Positions 40,690 to 48,874 of a stretch of 64,000 nucleotides of DNA are shown here, piece by piece (positions within the stretch are counted from its first letter, which is position 1; each line of letters opens with the position of its first letter). A program made the position numbers and the translations under genes. This DNA comes from Gemmatimonadota bacterium (GTDB taxonomy: Bacteria > Gemmatimonadota > Gemmatimonadetes > Gemmatimonadales > GWC2-71-9). The stretch lies in assembly GCA_003222085.1 (NCBI GenBank), contig QHUK01000029.1, forward strand, positions 1 through 64,000, given 5' to 3'. The notes beneath the pieces were generated by a model. That model did no database searches. It had not been told where the DNA came from and saw nothing but the letters and a program-made list of their open reading frames with translations.

Positions 40690-42280
40690 GACCGATCTGA
40701 CCGTGGCCATCGATGGTGCCGGGCCGTCCGAGGGGCGGCGGGCCGCCGACTTCCTGCATGAGGCGCGCGAGCGGGAGCGGGCGGCGTGTCTTCCCGAAGC
40801 GATCGTGTGCTACCAGGCCGCGGTCACGGCGGCTGAGCGCGGCGGCGAGCCCACGGTCCTGGCTGAAGCGCTGCGGCGACTCGCGGTGGTGCAGCGCCAC
40901 CGCTCCGAGGCCGCGACCGCGCGCGACCTGTGCCAGAGGAGCTACGAGGTGGCCCGGCAGGCGGGCAACGACCTGCTCGCGGCGGAAGCGCTGAATACCC
41001 TGGGCGGCCTGCATCTGTCGGCCGGTGCGCCGGACGACGCTCGCCGAGCGTTTCTCGAGGCCCTCGAGCTCGGCGGATCGAGTCGGGAGTTGCGCGCCCG
41101 CGTGGAGCAGAACCTGGGCATCCTCGCGAACATTCAGGGTGAGCTGCACGAAGCGATCGCGCGGTACGAGCGGTCGCTCGACGCGTATCGGGACTGCCGC
41201 GACGAGCACGGCTGCGCGCTCGCCTACCACAACCTGGGGATGGTGAGTGCGGACCGCGGACGGCTGAGCGCGGCCGACTGCTACTTCCGGGAGAGCCGCG
41301 CCCTCGCCGAGCGGGTGGGCGACGTATATCTGCGGGGACTCTGCCTCGTCAATCACGCCGAGGTGGACGTGATGCGGCAGCGGTTCGAGGACGCGCGGCA
41401 GAGGGCCGAAGAAGCCCTGGCGCTGTTCGACCAGCTGGGTGCGCGGAGCGCCAAGGCCGATGCCTATCGCGTCATCGGCATGGTGTACCGCGAGACGGGC
41501 CGCACCGTGCTCGCCGAGTCGCGGCTGCGCTCCGCGATCGAGCTGGCGGTCGCCGCGGGCGCCGTGCTGGGCGAGGCCGAGGCCTCGAGGGAGTTGGCTC
41601 TCTTGTATCAGGCGATGGGACGGAACCAGGAGGCACTGCGGCTCTTGAACACCGCCTCCCGGCTGTTCCAGCGGATGGATGCGCGAGTCGACCAGGTCCA
41701 CGTGGGCGGGAAGTTGGCGGAGCTCAAAGGCGTGTACCTGGACGTGGTGCGCGCGTGGGGTGAATCAATTGAATCGGGCGACAGCTACACGTTTGGCCAT
41801 TGCGAGCGGGTGGCGCGGGGCGCGGTGGCGATGGCACGGGCGCTGGCGCTCGACGACCAGGACGAGACGACCGTCCTCCTGGGCGCTTACGTCCACGACG
41901 TGGGCCAGTTGCGGATCCCGCACGAGCTGCTTCGCAAGCCGGGGCCGCTCACGCGCGAGGAGCGCGAGGTGGTGCAGATGCATCCGATCTGGGGGATCGA
42001 GCTGCTGGCGAGCGTCGAGTTCCCCTGGGACCTGAAGCCCGTCATCCGCTGGCACCACGAGCGGTACGACGGGACCGGCTACCCCGACCGGCTCAAGGGC
42101 GATGAGATCCCCCTCGCCGCGCAGATCGTCGGCATTCTCGACGTCTACGACGCGCTCACGACCGCCCGGGTCTATCAAGCCGCCCGGAAGCGCGATCAGG
42201 CGCTGGCGGAGCTCACGCGGTACCGGAGTTGGTGGTCCGACCGCGTGTTCGAAGCATTCCTGAACGCGATCCCGCACTGA
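40673..42280 (+). CDS. TPR protein with C-terminal HD-GYP-like domain
   Basis: 535 residues. About eight TPR units occupy ~25-340 (ALNTLGGLHLSAGAPDDARRAFLEALEL, ALAYHNLGMVSADRGRLSAADCYFRESRAL). The C-terminal HD-GYP domain (~355-535) has HDVGQLRIP, MHPIWGIELL, HHERYDGTGYP and LDVYDALTTAR. The GYP and metal His/Asp residues are present, but the usual HDxGK Lys is Gln. HD-GYP proteins cleave c-di-GMP, and many with changed motifs bind without cleaving; activity cannot be told here. No membrane helix. A later start cannot be excluded because ATG 40673 lies inside the lipoprotein gene. Confidence 0.9.
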   Translation: MPSPGKTDLTVAIDGAGPSEGRRAADFLHEARERERAACLPEAIVCYQAAVTAAERGGEPTVLAEALRRLAVVQRHRSEAATARDLCQRSYEVARQAGNDLLAAEALNTLGGLHLSAGAPDDARRAFLEALELGGSSRELRARVEQNLGILANIQGELHEAIARYERSLDAYRDCRDEHGCALAYHNLGMVSADRGRLSAADCYFRESRALAERVGDVYLRGLCLVNHAEVDVMRQRFEDARQRAEEALALFDQLGARSAKADAYRVIGMVYRETGRTVLAESRLRSAIELAVAAGAVLGEAEASRELALLYQAMGRNQEALRLLNTASRLFQRMDARVDQVHVGGKLAELKGVYLDVVRAWGESIESGDSYTFGHCERVARGAVAMARALALDDQDETTVLLGAYVHDVGQLRIPHELLRKPGPLTREEREVVQMHPIWGIELLASVEFPWDLKPVIRWHHERYDGTGYPDRLKGDEIPLAAQIVGILDVYDALTTARVYQAARKRDQALAELTRYRSWWSDRVFEAFLNAIPH

Positions 42281-42509
42281 CCGGCAAAGCGCGCTCGGGC
42301 TTCCCGCAGGAGCGCACAGGCCTCGCCTTCAATCGGACCGATGGTCACCGCCGCCTCCAGCAGGCGCCGGGCGCTGGCCGGTTCGAGACTGTCTCCGCGC
42401 TCGGCCGTCCGCTGCAGCTCCGCGATCCGCGCGTGCCTATCTTGTGCCGGCCACGCCGCGGGGTCTAATTACCAGGGCGCCGATCGGCGCATCACAGGAG
42501 GCAGACCAC

Positions 42510-42923
42510 GTGAAAATCGGGATTGCATTGCTCGGGCTCGGCGCGACCGTACTGAACCCGGCCGCCGCGCCGGCGCAGGCCGGCCACGCAAAGGTGAAGA
42601 TCGTCGCGCCGGCCAACGGTGCCACGGTCAGCGGGCCAGTGAAGGTCGTCCTCCAGGCGACCGGCGTGGAGATCGTTCCGGCGACGGTGGAGCGGCCCGG
42701 GACGGGACATCATCACCTGTTCGTCGATCACGACCTCACGCCGCTGGACGACACGATTCCGCGCGGGGTAACCGGGATCCTCCACCTCGGCCGGGGGCAG
42801 ACCGAGTTCGTGCTGGACTCCCTCAAGCCGGGGCCGCACCGGGTGATCGCCGTCGTGGCGGACTGGAAGCACATCCCGCTCAAGCCACCCGTGATCGACA
42901 CGGTGCGGTTCACGGTGAAGTAG
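42510..42923 (+). CDS. Secreted DUF4399 protein
   Basis: 137 residues from GTG 42510 (AGGAGG upstream). Signal peptide [23 protein letters not shown], then the DUF4399 domain: [80 protein letters not shown]. The HHHLFVDHD cluster could bind metal. Function unknown. The TAG stop shares its G with the GTG of the MsrB gene, so the two are translationally linked. Confidence 0.88.
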   Translation: MKIGIALLGLGATVLNPAAAPAQAGHAKVKIVAPANGATVSGPVKVVLQATGVEIVPATVERPGTGHHHLFVDHDLTPLDDTIPRGVTGILHLGRGQTEFVLDSLKPGPHRVIAVVADWKHIPLKPPVIDTVRFTVK

Positions 42924-43498
42924 TGCCGCGCGTCGGCCGCGGGCTGGAGCTCGCTCTCGCTCTCGCACTCGCGCTCGGTGCCGCTCCCCCCGCCGCGAGC
43001 GCTCAGAGTCGCTCAGCAGGATGGAACCCGATGACCTTTCGGAAACTGAGCGACGCCGAGCTGCGTCGCACGCTCGCGCCGCGGCAGTACGAAGTGACCC
43101 AGCACGATGCCACCGAGCCGCCGTTTCACAACGAGTATTGGGACAACCATCGGGCGGGGATCTACGTGGACGTCGTCTCCGGCGAGCCGCTCTTCAGCTC
43201 GGTCGACAAGTTCGACTCGGGGACGGGGTGGCCGAGTTTCACGAAGCCCCTCGAGACGGGCAATATCCGCGAGCGGGTAGATCGCTCACTCTTCACGGTG
43301 CGCACCGAAATCCGGTCGACCCACGCCGACTCTCATCTCGGCCACGTGTTCGACGACGGGCCGCCGCCCACCGGATTGCGTTACTGCATGAACTCGGCGG
43401 CGCTGCGATTCATTCCGGTCGACCGCCTGGAGTCGGAGGGGGACGGCCGCTATCTCCCGCTGTTCCAAACGGCGGTGACGAAGGATCCGACACCCTGA
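42923..43498 (+). CDS. msrB: Exported peptide-methionine (R)-S-oxide reductase
   Basis: 191 residues from GTG 42923. The signal peptide is a run of Leu/Ala ([20 protein letters not shown]). The MsrB domain has [60 protein letters not shown] and the catalytic [11 protein letters not shown]. The four zinc-binding Cys of form-1 MsrB are absent, and I see only the catalytic Cys, so there is no resolving Cys within the chain; regeneration would need a partner thiol. It should repair oxidised Met residues in periplasmic proteins. The preceding DUF4399 gene is coupled to it. Confidence 0.93.
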   Translation: MPRVGRGLELALALALALGAAPPAASAQSRSAGWNPMTFRKLSDAELRRTLAPRQYEVTQHDATEPPFHNEYWDNHRAGIYVDVVSGEPLFSSVDKFDSGTGWPSFTKPLETGNIRERVDRSLFTVRTEIRSTHADSHLGHVFDDGPPPTGLRYCMNSAALRFIPVDRLESEGDGRYLPLFQTAVTKDPTP

Positions 43499-43500
43499 CC

Positions 43501-43529
43501 ACACGCGACCCGTCCTGTCGGTCGCGTGT
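43501..43529 (+). terminator. Hairpin terminator after msrB
   Basis: ACACGCGACC (43501-43510), loop of nine, GGTCGCGTGT (43520-43529): a perfect 10-bp stem starting two bases after the msrB stop. There is no T-tract. Confidence 0.75.
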
Positions 43530-43773
43530 CGTCAGCTGTCGAGCCGGGGGTCGAGCCATCCGACCGGGGCCGACGTGGGCTCGGTCACGGTGTGCCCTTC
43601 GCCCCGGGGGGCATTCTTCCCAAGGCAGTACATCCGTAGCACGCGCCCCTACGCAGCGCACGGCGATGTCGACGTACACCAAGCGTGGGTCACGCTCGCC
43701 GCCCTAGAGTCCGTTTTCCGCCGAACCGAGACTGCGATGTTGTGGCGCACGGCTGCCAGACGAGGGGGCTCCC

Positions 43774-44994
43774 ATGTCCCACCGCAGCCGCAGCAGCATT
43801 TCCGCGACCTGTCCCCGCACTCTGTTGCTCCCCGGCGCTCTACTCGCCATGGCCGCGGCGTGCGAGCCGGTGACCTCCCCCCGAACGGGTTCCGGGGGCA
43901 CTCAAGCCGTACACGGACCGGGTGATCCCCTGCCGCTCCTGACGAGCCTGCAACAGCGCTCCTTCAAGCAGGGGAACGCGATGTTTCAAACCACCTTCAC
44001 GCCGGCGACGGGCCTCGGGCCGCTCTTCAACGCGCGGTCGTGCGCCGAGTGCCACGAGGACCCCGTGGTGGGCGGTGTGGGGGACGAGGTGGAGACGCAC
44101 GCGACCGCGTACCACGGTGGCGTGTGCGACGACCTGGGACGCATCGGTGGACCGGTGATTCAGGACAGCGTGACACCCGCGCTGCACGCGGTGCTCGGGA
44201 TCGACCAGGAGCCGGTACCGCTGGAGGCGACGGGCTTCGGGCGGCGAACCACGCCGAGCGTGTTGGGGTTCGGGCTGCTGGATGCCGTGCCCGAGTCGGA
44301 GATCGTCGCGCGGGCCGATCCGGACGACCGCAACGGCGACGGCATTTCAGGACGTCCCAACCGCTTGCCCGACGGCCGCATCGGCCGCTTCGGCCGGAAG
44401 GCCCAGATCGCGACGCTGCACGAGTTCACGAGCGGCGCCTTCATCAACGAGATGGGGATCACGAGCCCGCCGGAGCCGCGCGAGCAGACGATCAGGGATA
44501 CCCCCCTGCCCTCGGGCGTCGATCCCGCCCCTGATCCCGAGCTCGGGCAAGCGGGCCTCGACGCTACAGAGACGTTCATGCGGCTTCTGGCCCCACCGCC
44601 ACCGACCTTGAGCTCGTTCGCGGAGCTGCAGGGCCGCAAGCTGTTCGCAACCGTCGGATGCACCGGCTGCCACGTACCGGTGCTGCACACCGGCTCCAGC
44701 CCGGTGCGAGCACTGAGCAACACTACGGTCTTCGCGTACACCGACCTGCTCCTGCACGACATGGGTCCGGAATTGGCGGACATCTGCCTCGGCCAGGCGG
44801 AGCCCGCGGAGTTCCGCACCGAACCCCTCATGGGCGTGCAGTACAAGGAGGTGTTCCTCCACGACGGCCGTGCGCCATCGATCGAGGCGGCGATCCAGCT
44901 CCACAGCGGAGAGGCTGCCGGTGCGCGCGACCGGTTCCTCGCGTTGTCGCCGCTCGAGCGCGCCGCGCTGCTGCGGTTCGTGAGCGGACTCTAG
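43774..44994 (+). CDS. Di-haem cytochrome c-type oxidoreductase lipoprotein (DUF1111/DHOR family)
   Basis: 406 residues. The signal sequence ends AMAAACEP, a lipobox-like site. Two haem-attachment motifs are seen: CAECH at ~90 and CTGCH at ~300. The first half has SFKQGNAMFQTTFTPATGLGPLFNARSCAECHEDP; the second ends with YTDLLLHDMGPELAD and VFLHDGRAPSIEAAIQLHSGEA, the conserved C-terminal part of the di-haem oxidoreductase family, including a likely distal ligand His/Met near LLLHDMG. These proteins are periplasmic electron carriers or peroxidases. Monocistronic, and closely followed by repeat copy B. Confidence 0.9.
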   Translation: MSHRSRSSISATCPRTLLLPGALLAMAAACEPVTSPRTGSGGTQAVHGPGDPLPLLTSLQQRSFKQGNAMFQTTFTPATGLGPLFNARSCAECHEDPVVGGVGDEVETHATAYHGGVCDDLGRIGGPVIQDSVTPALHAVLGIDQEPVPLEATGFGRRTTPSVLGFGLLDAVPESEIVARADPDDRNGDGISGRPNRLPDGRIGRFGRKAQIATLHEFTSGAFINEMGITSPPEPREQTIRDTPLPSGVDPAPDPELGQAGLDATETFMRLLAPPPPTLSSFAELQGRKLFATVGCTGCHVPVLHTGSSPVRALSNTTVFAYTDLLLHDMGPELADICLGQAEPAEFRTEPLMGVQYKEVFLHDGRAPSIEAAIQLHSGEAAGARDRFLALSPLERAALLRFVSGL

Positions 44995-45002
44995 GGGACA
45001 CA

Positions 45003-45252
45003 GCAGATCCTTCGGCTTGGGCTCGGATACAGGAGATCCTTCGCGCCGCGCGCGTTCCGCGCGCTCGCTCAGGATGACAGCGCCAGGCGGCTACGGGAGA
45101 AGAAAAGAGGGGTGTGCTTCCTCCTCTTTTCCTCTTTTCGCCGAGCGAGCGAGCCTGTCATCCTGAGCGCCGCAGGCGCGAGGGATCTGCTTCTTGGCGC
45201 CGCAGGCGCGAAGGATCTGCTATTGCGCGAAGGATCTGCTATTGAAGGATCT
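45003..45252 (+). repeat. Composite inverted-repeat element, copy B, with duplicated tail
   Basis: Main unit 45035-45192: left arm GATCCTTCGCGCC ... GCTCAGGATGACAG (45035-45080), ~75-base spacer and right arm TGTCATCCTGAGCG ... GAGGGATCTGC (45156-45190). A partial arm precedes it (AGATCCTTCGG at 45005), and the right end is tandemly duplicated (CGCGAAGGATCTGCTATTG at 45208 and 45227). Opposite in orientation to copy A. It fills the interval between the convergent cytochrome and methyltransferase genes. Confidence 0.82.
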
Positions 45253-45254
45253 AT

Positions 45255-46010
45255 TCACACCCGCCCGACCCGGAGCGCGAGCGGCCAGCGCACGGCCCGC
45301 ACCGCCGGCGGTGTCCCCCACCGAGCCTCGAGCTCGCGGCGGAACGTTGCGAAGGGGCCCGGTCCTGCCGCCTGCTCGAGCGCCCATACTGCGGACCAGG
45401 TCCCCACGTAACCGACCAGATCTTCGAGCCGCCAATCGAGTCGGATCTCAAACGGGGGCGCGTCGAGCTCGTCGAACGGGAACGGTAATGACCGGTACCC
45501 GGCGTCCACGTGCCGGCGCTCGGGCGGCCAGTACCGGGCGAGGACCTCCCGATAAAACGGCTGGATGACGGCGTCGAGATCGGGGCCGGCCGTAACGACG
45601 CCGTAGCTGATCAGGGCAACGACCCCGCCGGGTCGGACCACGCGCCGCACCTCGGCGTAGTACGCGGGGAGATCGAACCAATGGGCGGCCTGCGCCGCCG
45701 TCGCCACGTCCGCTACACGCTCCGGAAGACCGCTCGCCTCGGCCCGGCCGCACCGGTATTCCACGCCGGGGTGCCGCGCGGCCTGCGAGATCTGCTCCGG
45801 ACTCGCGTCGGTGGCCACCACCCGCTCAAATACGCCGGCCAGGAGCAGCGACAGCTGCCCCGAGCCGCAGCCCGCGTCCCACGCGAGCCGCTTCGCGGGA
45901 GCGAGTCGCGCCAGGAAGTCCCCGAGCCCGGGAGGATAGGATGGGCGATGAGCCGCGTAGGCGGCCGCCACGTCGGAGAAGTGATCCTTGAAGCGCTCCG
46001 CCGGCGTCAC
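45255..46010 (-). CDS. Class I SAM-dependent methyltransferase
   Basis: 251 residues from GTG 46010, overlapping the stop of the MarR-GNAT gene (GTGA). Methyltransferase_11-type fold: FSDVAAAYAAHRPSYPPGLGDFLARL, motif I LAWDAGCGSGQLSLLLA, motif II VVATDASPEQISQA, RCGRAEASGLPERVADVATAAQAAHWFDL, and motif IV-V EVRRVVRPGGVVALISYG. It belongs to the group of yeast Crg1/Tmt1-like enzymes that methylate small molecules; substrate unknown. The C-terminal end abuts the duplicated tail of repeat copy B, which it may use for termination. Translational coupling puts it under MarR-type control. Confidence 0.92.
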   Translation of the reverse strand: MTPAERFKDHFSDVAAAYAAHRPSYPPGLGDFLARLAPAKRLAWDAGCGSGQLSLLLAGVFERVVATDASPEQISQAARHPGVEYRCGRAEASGLPERVADVATAAQAAHWFDLPAYYAEVRRVVRPGGVVALISYGVVTAGPDLDAVIQPFYREVLARYWPPERRHVDAGYRSLPFPFDELDAPPFEIRLDWRLEDLVGYVGTWSAVWALEQAAGPGPFATFRRELEARWGTPPAVRAVRWPLALRVGRV

Positions 46011-46936
46011 AGATCGAGCTCCCAGGTCTCCGAGACGAGGTCCTTGCCGAAGCTGTGGTTCTTCTCTTTGCGCGTGACCCGGAAGCCCGCCGCCTTGTAC
46101 AGGCGCCGGGCCGCGGAGAGCTCGCTCTGCGTCCAGAGCGTGACCTTGCGGTAGCCCGCCTGGCGCGCGAAGCGGACGCACTCGTCCACGAGCCGGGTCC
46201 CGAGGCCCGACCCACGTGCCTTGGGCTCCACGAGCAGCAAGCGCAGCTGGGCCACGGTTTGCGATCGCTCGACGAGGAATACGGAGCCCACCGCCTCGCC
46301 GTCTCGCTCCGCGATCCAGCACCGCTCCCGCTTCGCGTTGTAGCGTTGGACGAAGTGCGCCACGATCTCCGCGACGAGCGCCTCGAACTGCTCGTCGTAG
46401 CCGTATTCCCGGGCGTACACCGCACCGTGCCGGTGGACCACCCAGCCCAGGTCGCCCGGCTGCGGCGGCCGGAGCACGCAGGGGGCCGGCGGCTCGGTGT
46501 GGTCGCCGAGCAGCCGCTCGATGGTCTGCATCGCGTCGACCACGCGGGCCTGCGCATCCGGGGACAAGCCGCCGAGCATCGCGGCGACCTCGTCGTGCGA
46601 GCGCGCGTTCAGCGGCGCGAAGACTCGCCGTCCCTGTGCCGTGAGGGAGAGGTGGCTCTGCCGCCCGTCGGCCACGGAGCGGGTCTTGAGGACGAGCCCG
46701 CGGCGCTCGAAGCCGCGCAGGATGCGGCTCAGGTAGCCCGCATCGAGCCCCAGATCGCGGCCCAGGGCGGTCGCCGTCGCGTTGTTGCGGTGGGCGAGCT
46801 CGTACAGGACGCGCACTTCCGTCAGTGAGAACGGGCTGCGGTACGCCCCTTCGTGCAGCACGCCGATCTTCCGGGTATAGAACCGGTTGAAGCGGCGCGC
46901 CGCCTCCACCCGCTGCTCCAGCGCGCGTAGCGCCAT
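46007..46936 (-). CDS. MarR-GNAT fusion (regulator plus acetyltransferase)
   Basis: 309 residues. The N-terminal MarR domain (~1-145) reads FSLTEVRVLYELAHRNNATATALGRDLGLDAGYLSRILRGFERRGLVLKTRSVADGRQSHLSLTAQGRRVF. The C-terminal GNAT domain (~155-309) has CWIAERDGEAVGSVFLVERSQTVAQLRLLLVEPKARGSGLGTRLVDECVRFARQAGYRKVTLWTQSELSAARRLYKAAGF; ARGSGLG is the acetyl-CoA pyrophosphate loop. Such fusions are common in soil bacteria and act as autoregulated repressors with an attached small-molecule acetyltransferase. A perfect palindrome in its promoter is the likely binding site. It is followed by a coupled methyltransferase gene. Confidence 0.94.
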   Translation of the reverse strand: MALRALEQRVEAARRFNRFYTRKIGVLHEGAYRSPFSLTEVRVLYELAHRNNATATALGRDLGLDAGYLSRILRGFERRGLVLKTRSVADGRQSHLSLTAQGRRVFAPLNARSHDEVAAMLGGLSPDAQARVVDAMQTIERLLGDHTEPPAPCVLRPPQPGDLGWVVHRHGAVYAREYGYDEQFEALVAEIVAHFVQRYNAKRERCWIAERDGEAVGSVFLVERSQTVAQLRLLLVEPKARGSGLGTRLVDECVRFARQAGYRKVTLWTQSELSAARRLYKAAGFRVTRKEKNHSFGKDLVSETWELDL

Positions 46937-46955
46937 GGAGCCAATGTCCCCCAGA

Positions 46956-46974
46956 TACTTGACTCTGTCAAGTA
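46956..46974. promoter_or_regulatory. MarR-type operator
   Basis: TACTTGAC-TCT-GTCAAGTA is a perfect inverted repeat of 8-base arms, 20 bases before the MarR-GNAT start and 42 before the divergent ABC exporter. It contains a minus-strand TTGACA with GACATT 17 bases on, so bound protein would block the promoter. Both genes are probably controlled. Confidence 0.85.
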
Positions 46975-47015
46975 CTTCCTTCTTCCCCCGCCCTGTTTAG
47001 ATTGCGCTGACCCCC

Positions 47016-48872
47016 ATGGCCGACGCCCCGACCCGACCCCCCAAGAAGACCATCACGCCCGGCGCCTGGCAGGAGGCGCGGGCGCTCATCTACGCGCACC
47101 GCGGCCGCCTCGCCCTGGGGCTCGGCCTGCTGCTCGTCAACCGGCTGGCGGGCCTGGTCCTGCCCTCCTCGTCCAAGTGGGTCATCGACCGGGTCATCAA
47201 CCAGCATCACCCCGAGTTGCTGCTGCCCCTGGCGCTCGCGGCCGGCGGCGCCACGCTCGTCCAGGCCATCACCGGGTTCGGCCTGTCGCAGGTGCTCGGC
47301 GTCGCCGCCCAGCGCGCCATTACCGACATGCGGCGCACCGTGCAGGCGTATGTCCTGCGGCTTCCGATCAGCTACTTCGACTCGACCAAGAGCGGCATCT
47401 TGATCTCGCGCATCATGACGGACGCCGAGGGCATCCGCAACTTGGTCGGCACGGGTCTGGTGCAGCTCGTCGGCGGGCTCGTGACGGCGGCGATTGCGCT
47501 GGGGGTACTGTTCTACTTGAACTGGCGGCTCACGCTCATCGCGATCCTCATCCTGGCGTGCTTCGGCGGCGGCATGGCATACGCGTTCACCAAGCTGCGG
47601 CCGCTGTTTCGGGACCGCGGCAAGCTGAACGCCGACGTGACCGGCCGCCTGGGGGAGACGCTCGGCGGGATTCGCATCGTCAAGGCCTATCGCGCCGAAC
47701 GGAGCGAGCGGCTGGTGTTCACCCGCGGGGCCAATGCGCTGTTCCGCAACATTGCCACGACCATGACGGGCATCTCGGGGGTGGGGGCGTTCGCCACCGT
47801 CATCATCGGTGCGATCGGGATCCTGATGATCCTCGAGGGAGGACATGCGATCCTCTCCGGCCAGATGACGCTCGGGGATTTCTTCATGTACGGGGTGTTC
47901 ATCGGCCTCGTGGCCTTGCCGCTCATCAACATCGCGTCGATCGGGACGCAGATCACCGAGGCGTTCGCCGGGCTGGACCGGATCCGCGAGATCCGCCGGC
48001 TCGTCACCGAGGATGCCGAGGACGGAGCTCGCGCGCCGCTCGCCGAGGTGGCGGGGGACGTCGCGTTCGACAATGTGACCTTCGAGTACGTGCCCGGCGC
48101 GGAGGTGGTGAAGCACATCTCGTTCCGCGCGGCGGCGGGCTCGACGACGGCCCTGGTCGGGTCCTCCGGGGCGGGGAAGAGCACCCTGATCAATCTCGTG
48201 CTCACCTTCAATCGCCCGAAATCCGGGCGCATTCTCGTGGACGGTGGCGATCTCGCCACGCTGCGCCTCGCCGACTACCGGCGGCAGCTGGGCGTCGTGC
48301 TCCAGGACAACTTCCTGTTCGACGGCACCATCGCGGAGAACATCGCGTTCGCCCGGCCACACGCGACCCGCGAGGATATCGAGGAGGCCGCGCGCATCGC
48401 CCATTGCGACGAGTTCGTGCGCCGCTTCGAGAAAGGGTACGACACCGTCGTGGGGGAGCGAGGCGTCAAGCTGTCGGGCGGCGAGCGCCAGCGGGTATCG
48501 ATCGCGCGGGCGATCCTCGCCGATCCGCGGATCCTGATCCTCGACGAGGCCACCTCGAGCCTCGACTCGGAGAGCGAGGCGGCCATCCAGGACGGGCTGC
48601 GTACGCTGCGGCGTGGCCGCACGACGTTCGTGATCGCGCACCGCCTCTCGACCATCCGCAGCGCGGACCAGATCCTCGTCATGGAGCACGGGGAGATCGT
48701 GGAGCGCGGCACCCACGCCGAGCTCCTGGCGAAGCACGGCCGGTACCGACAGCTGTACGACAAGCAGTACCGCTTCGAGCAGGACCTGTTCGTGAACCCA
48801 GGCGAGGACTTTACCCCAGAGCCGGAGGCGCCGGTGACGGCTCCGCCGCTCACCCCCCCGGCACGGCTGTAA
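47016..48872 (+). CDS. ABC exporter, fused permease and ATPase (MsbA-like)
   Basis: 618 residues. Six-helix membrane domain ~30-320 (LALGLGLLLVNRLAGLVLPSSSKWVID ... GVGAFATVIIGAIGILMILEGG), with the intracellular coupling pieces SYFDSTKSGILISRIMTDAEGIRN and GETLGGIRIVKAYRAE. Nucleotide-binding domain ~345-585: Walker A GSSGAGKST, Q-loop LGVVLQDNFLFDGTIAENI, signature LSGGERQR, Walker B ILILDEATSSLD, H-loop AHRLST. All catalytic residues are present. It would act as a homodimer exporting lipid, peptide or drug. Divergent from the MarR-GNAT gene across the palindromic operator, which suggests a toxic compound as substrate or inducer. ATG 47016. Confidence 0.93.
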   Translation: MADAPTRPPKKTITPGAWQEARALIYAHRGRLALGLGLLLVNRLAGLVLPSSSKWVIDRVINQHHPELLLPLALAAGGATLVQAITGFGLSQVLGVAAQRAITDMRRTVQAYVLRLPISYFDSTKSGILISRIMTDAEGIRNLVGTGLVQLVGGLVTAAIALGVLFYLNWRLTLIAILILACFGGGMAYAFTKLRPLFRDRGKLNADVTGRLGETLGGIRIVKAYRAERSERLVFTRGANALFRNIATTMTGISGVGAFATVIIGAIGILMILEGGHAILSGQMTLGDFFMYGVFIGLVALPLINIASIGTQITEAFAGLDRIREIRRLVTEDAEDGARAPLAEVAGDVAFDNVTFEYVPGAEVVKHISFRAAAGSTTALVGSSGAGKSTLINLVLTFNRPKSGRILVDGGDLATLRLADYRRQLGVVLQDNFLFDGTIAENIAFARPHATREDIEEAARIAHCDEFVRRFEKGYDTVVGERGVKLSGGERQRVSIARAILADPRILILDEATSSLDSESEAAIQDGLRTLRRGRTTFVIAHRLSTIRSADQILVMEHGEIVERGTHAELLAKHGRYRQLYDKQYRFEQDLFVNPGEDFTPEPEAPVTAPPLTPPARL

Positions 48873-48874
48873 CC

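Noticed and set aside
42281-42509. Possible minus-strand peptide ([28 protein letters not shown]-like)
   Set aside because: It looks coding-like, but has no start codon and runs into the antisense of the HD-GYP gene. At most a gene remnant.
46968-48737. 589-codon open frame opposite the ABC exporter
   Set aside because: The exporter has all ABC motifs. The antisense frame has none and crosses the MarR operator region.
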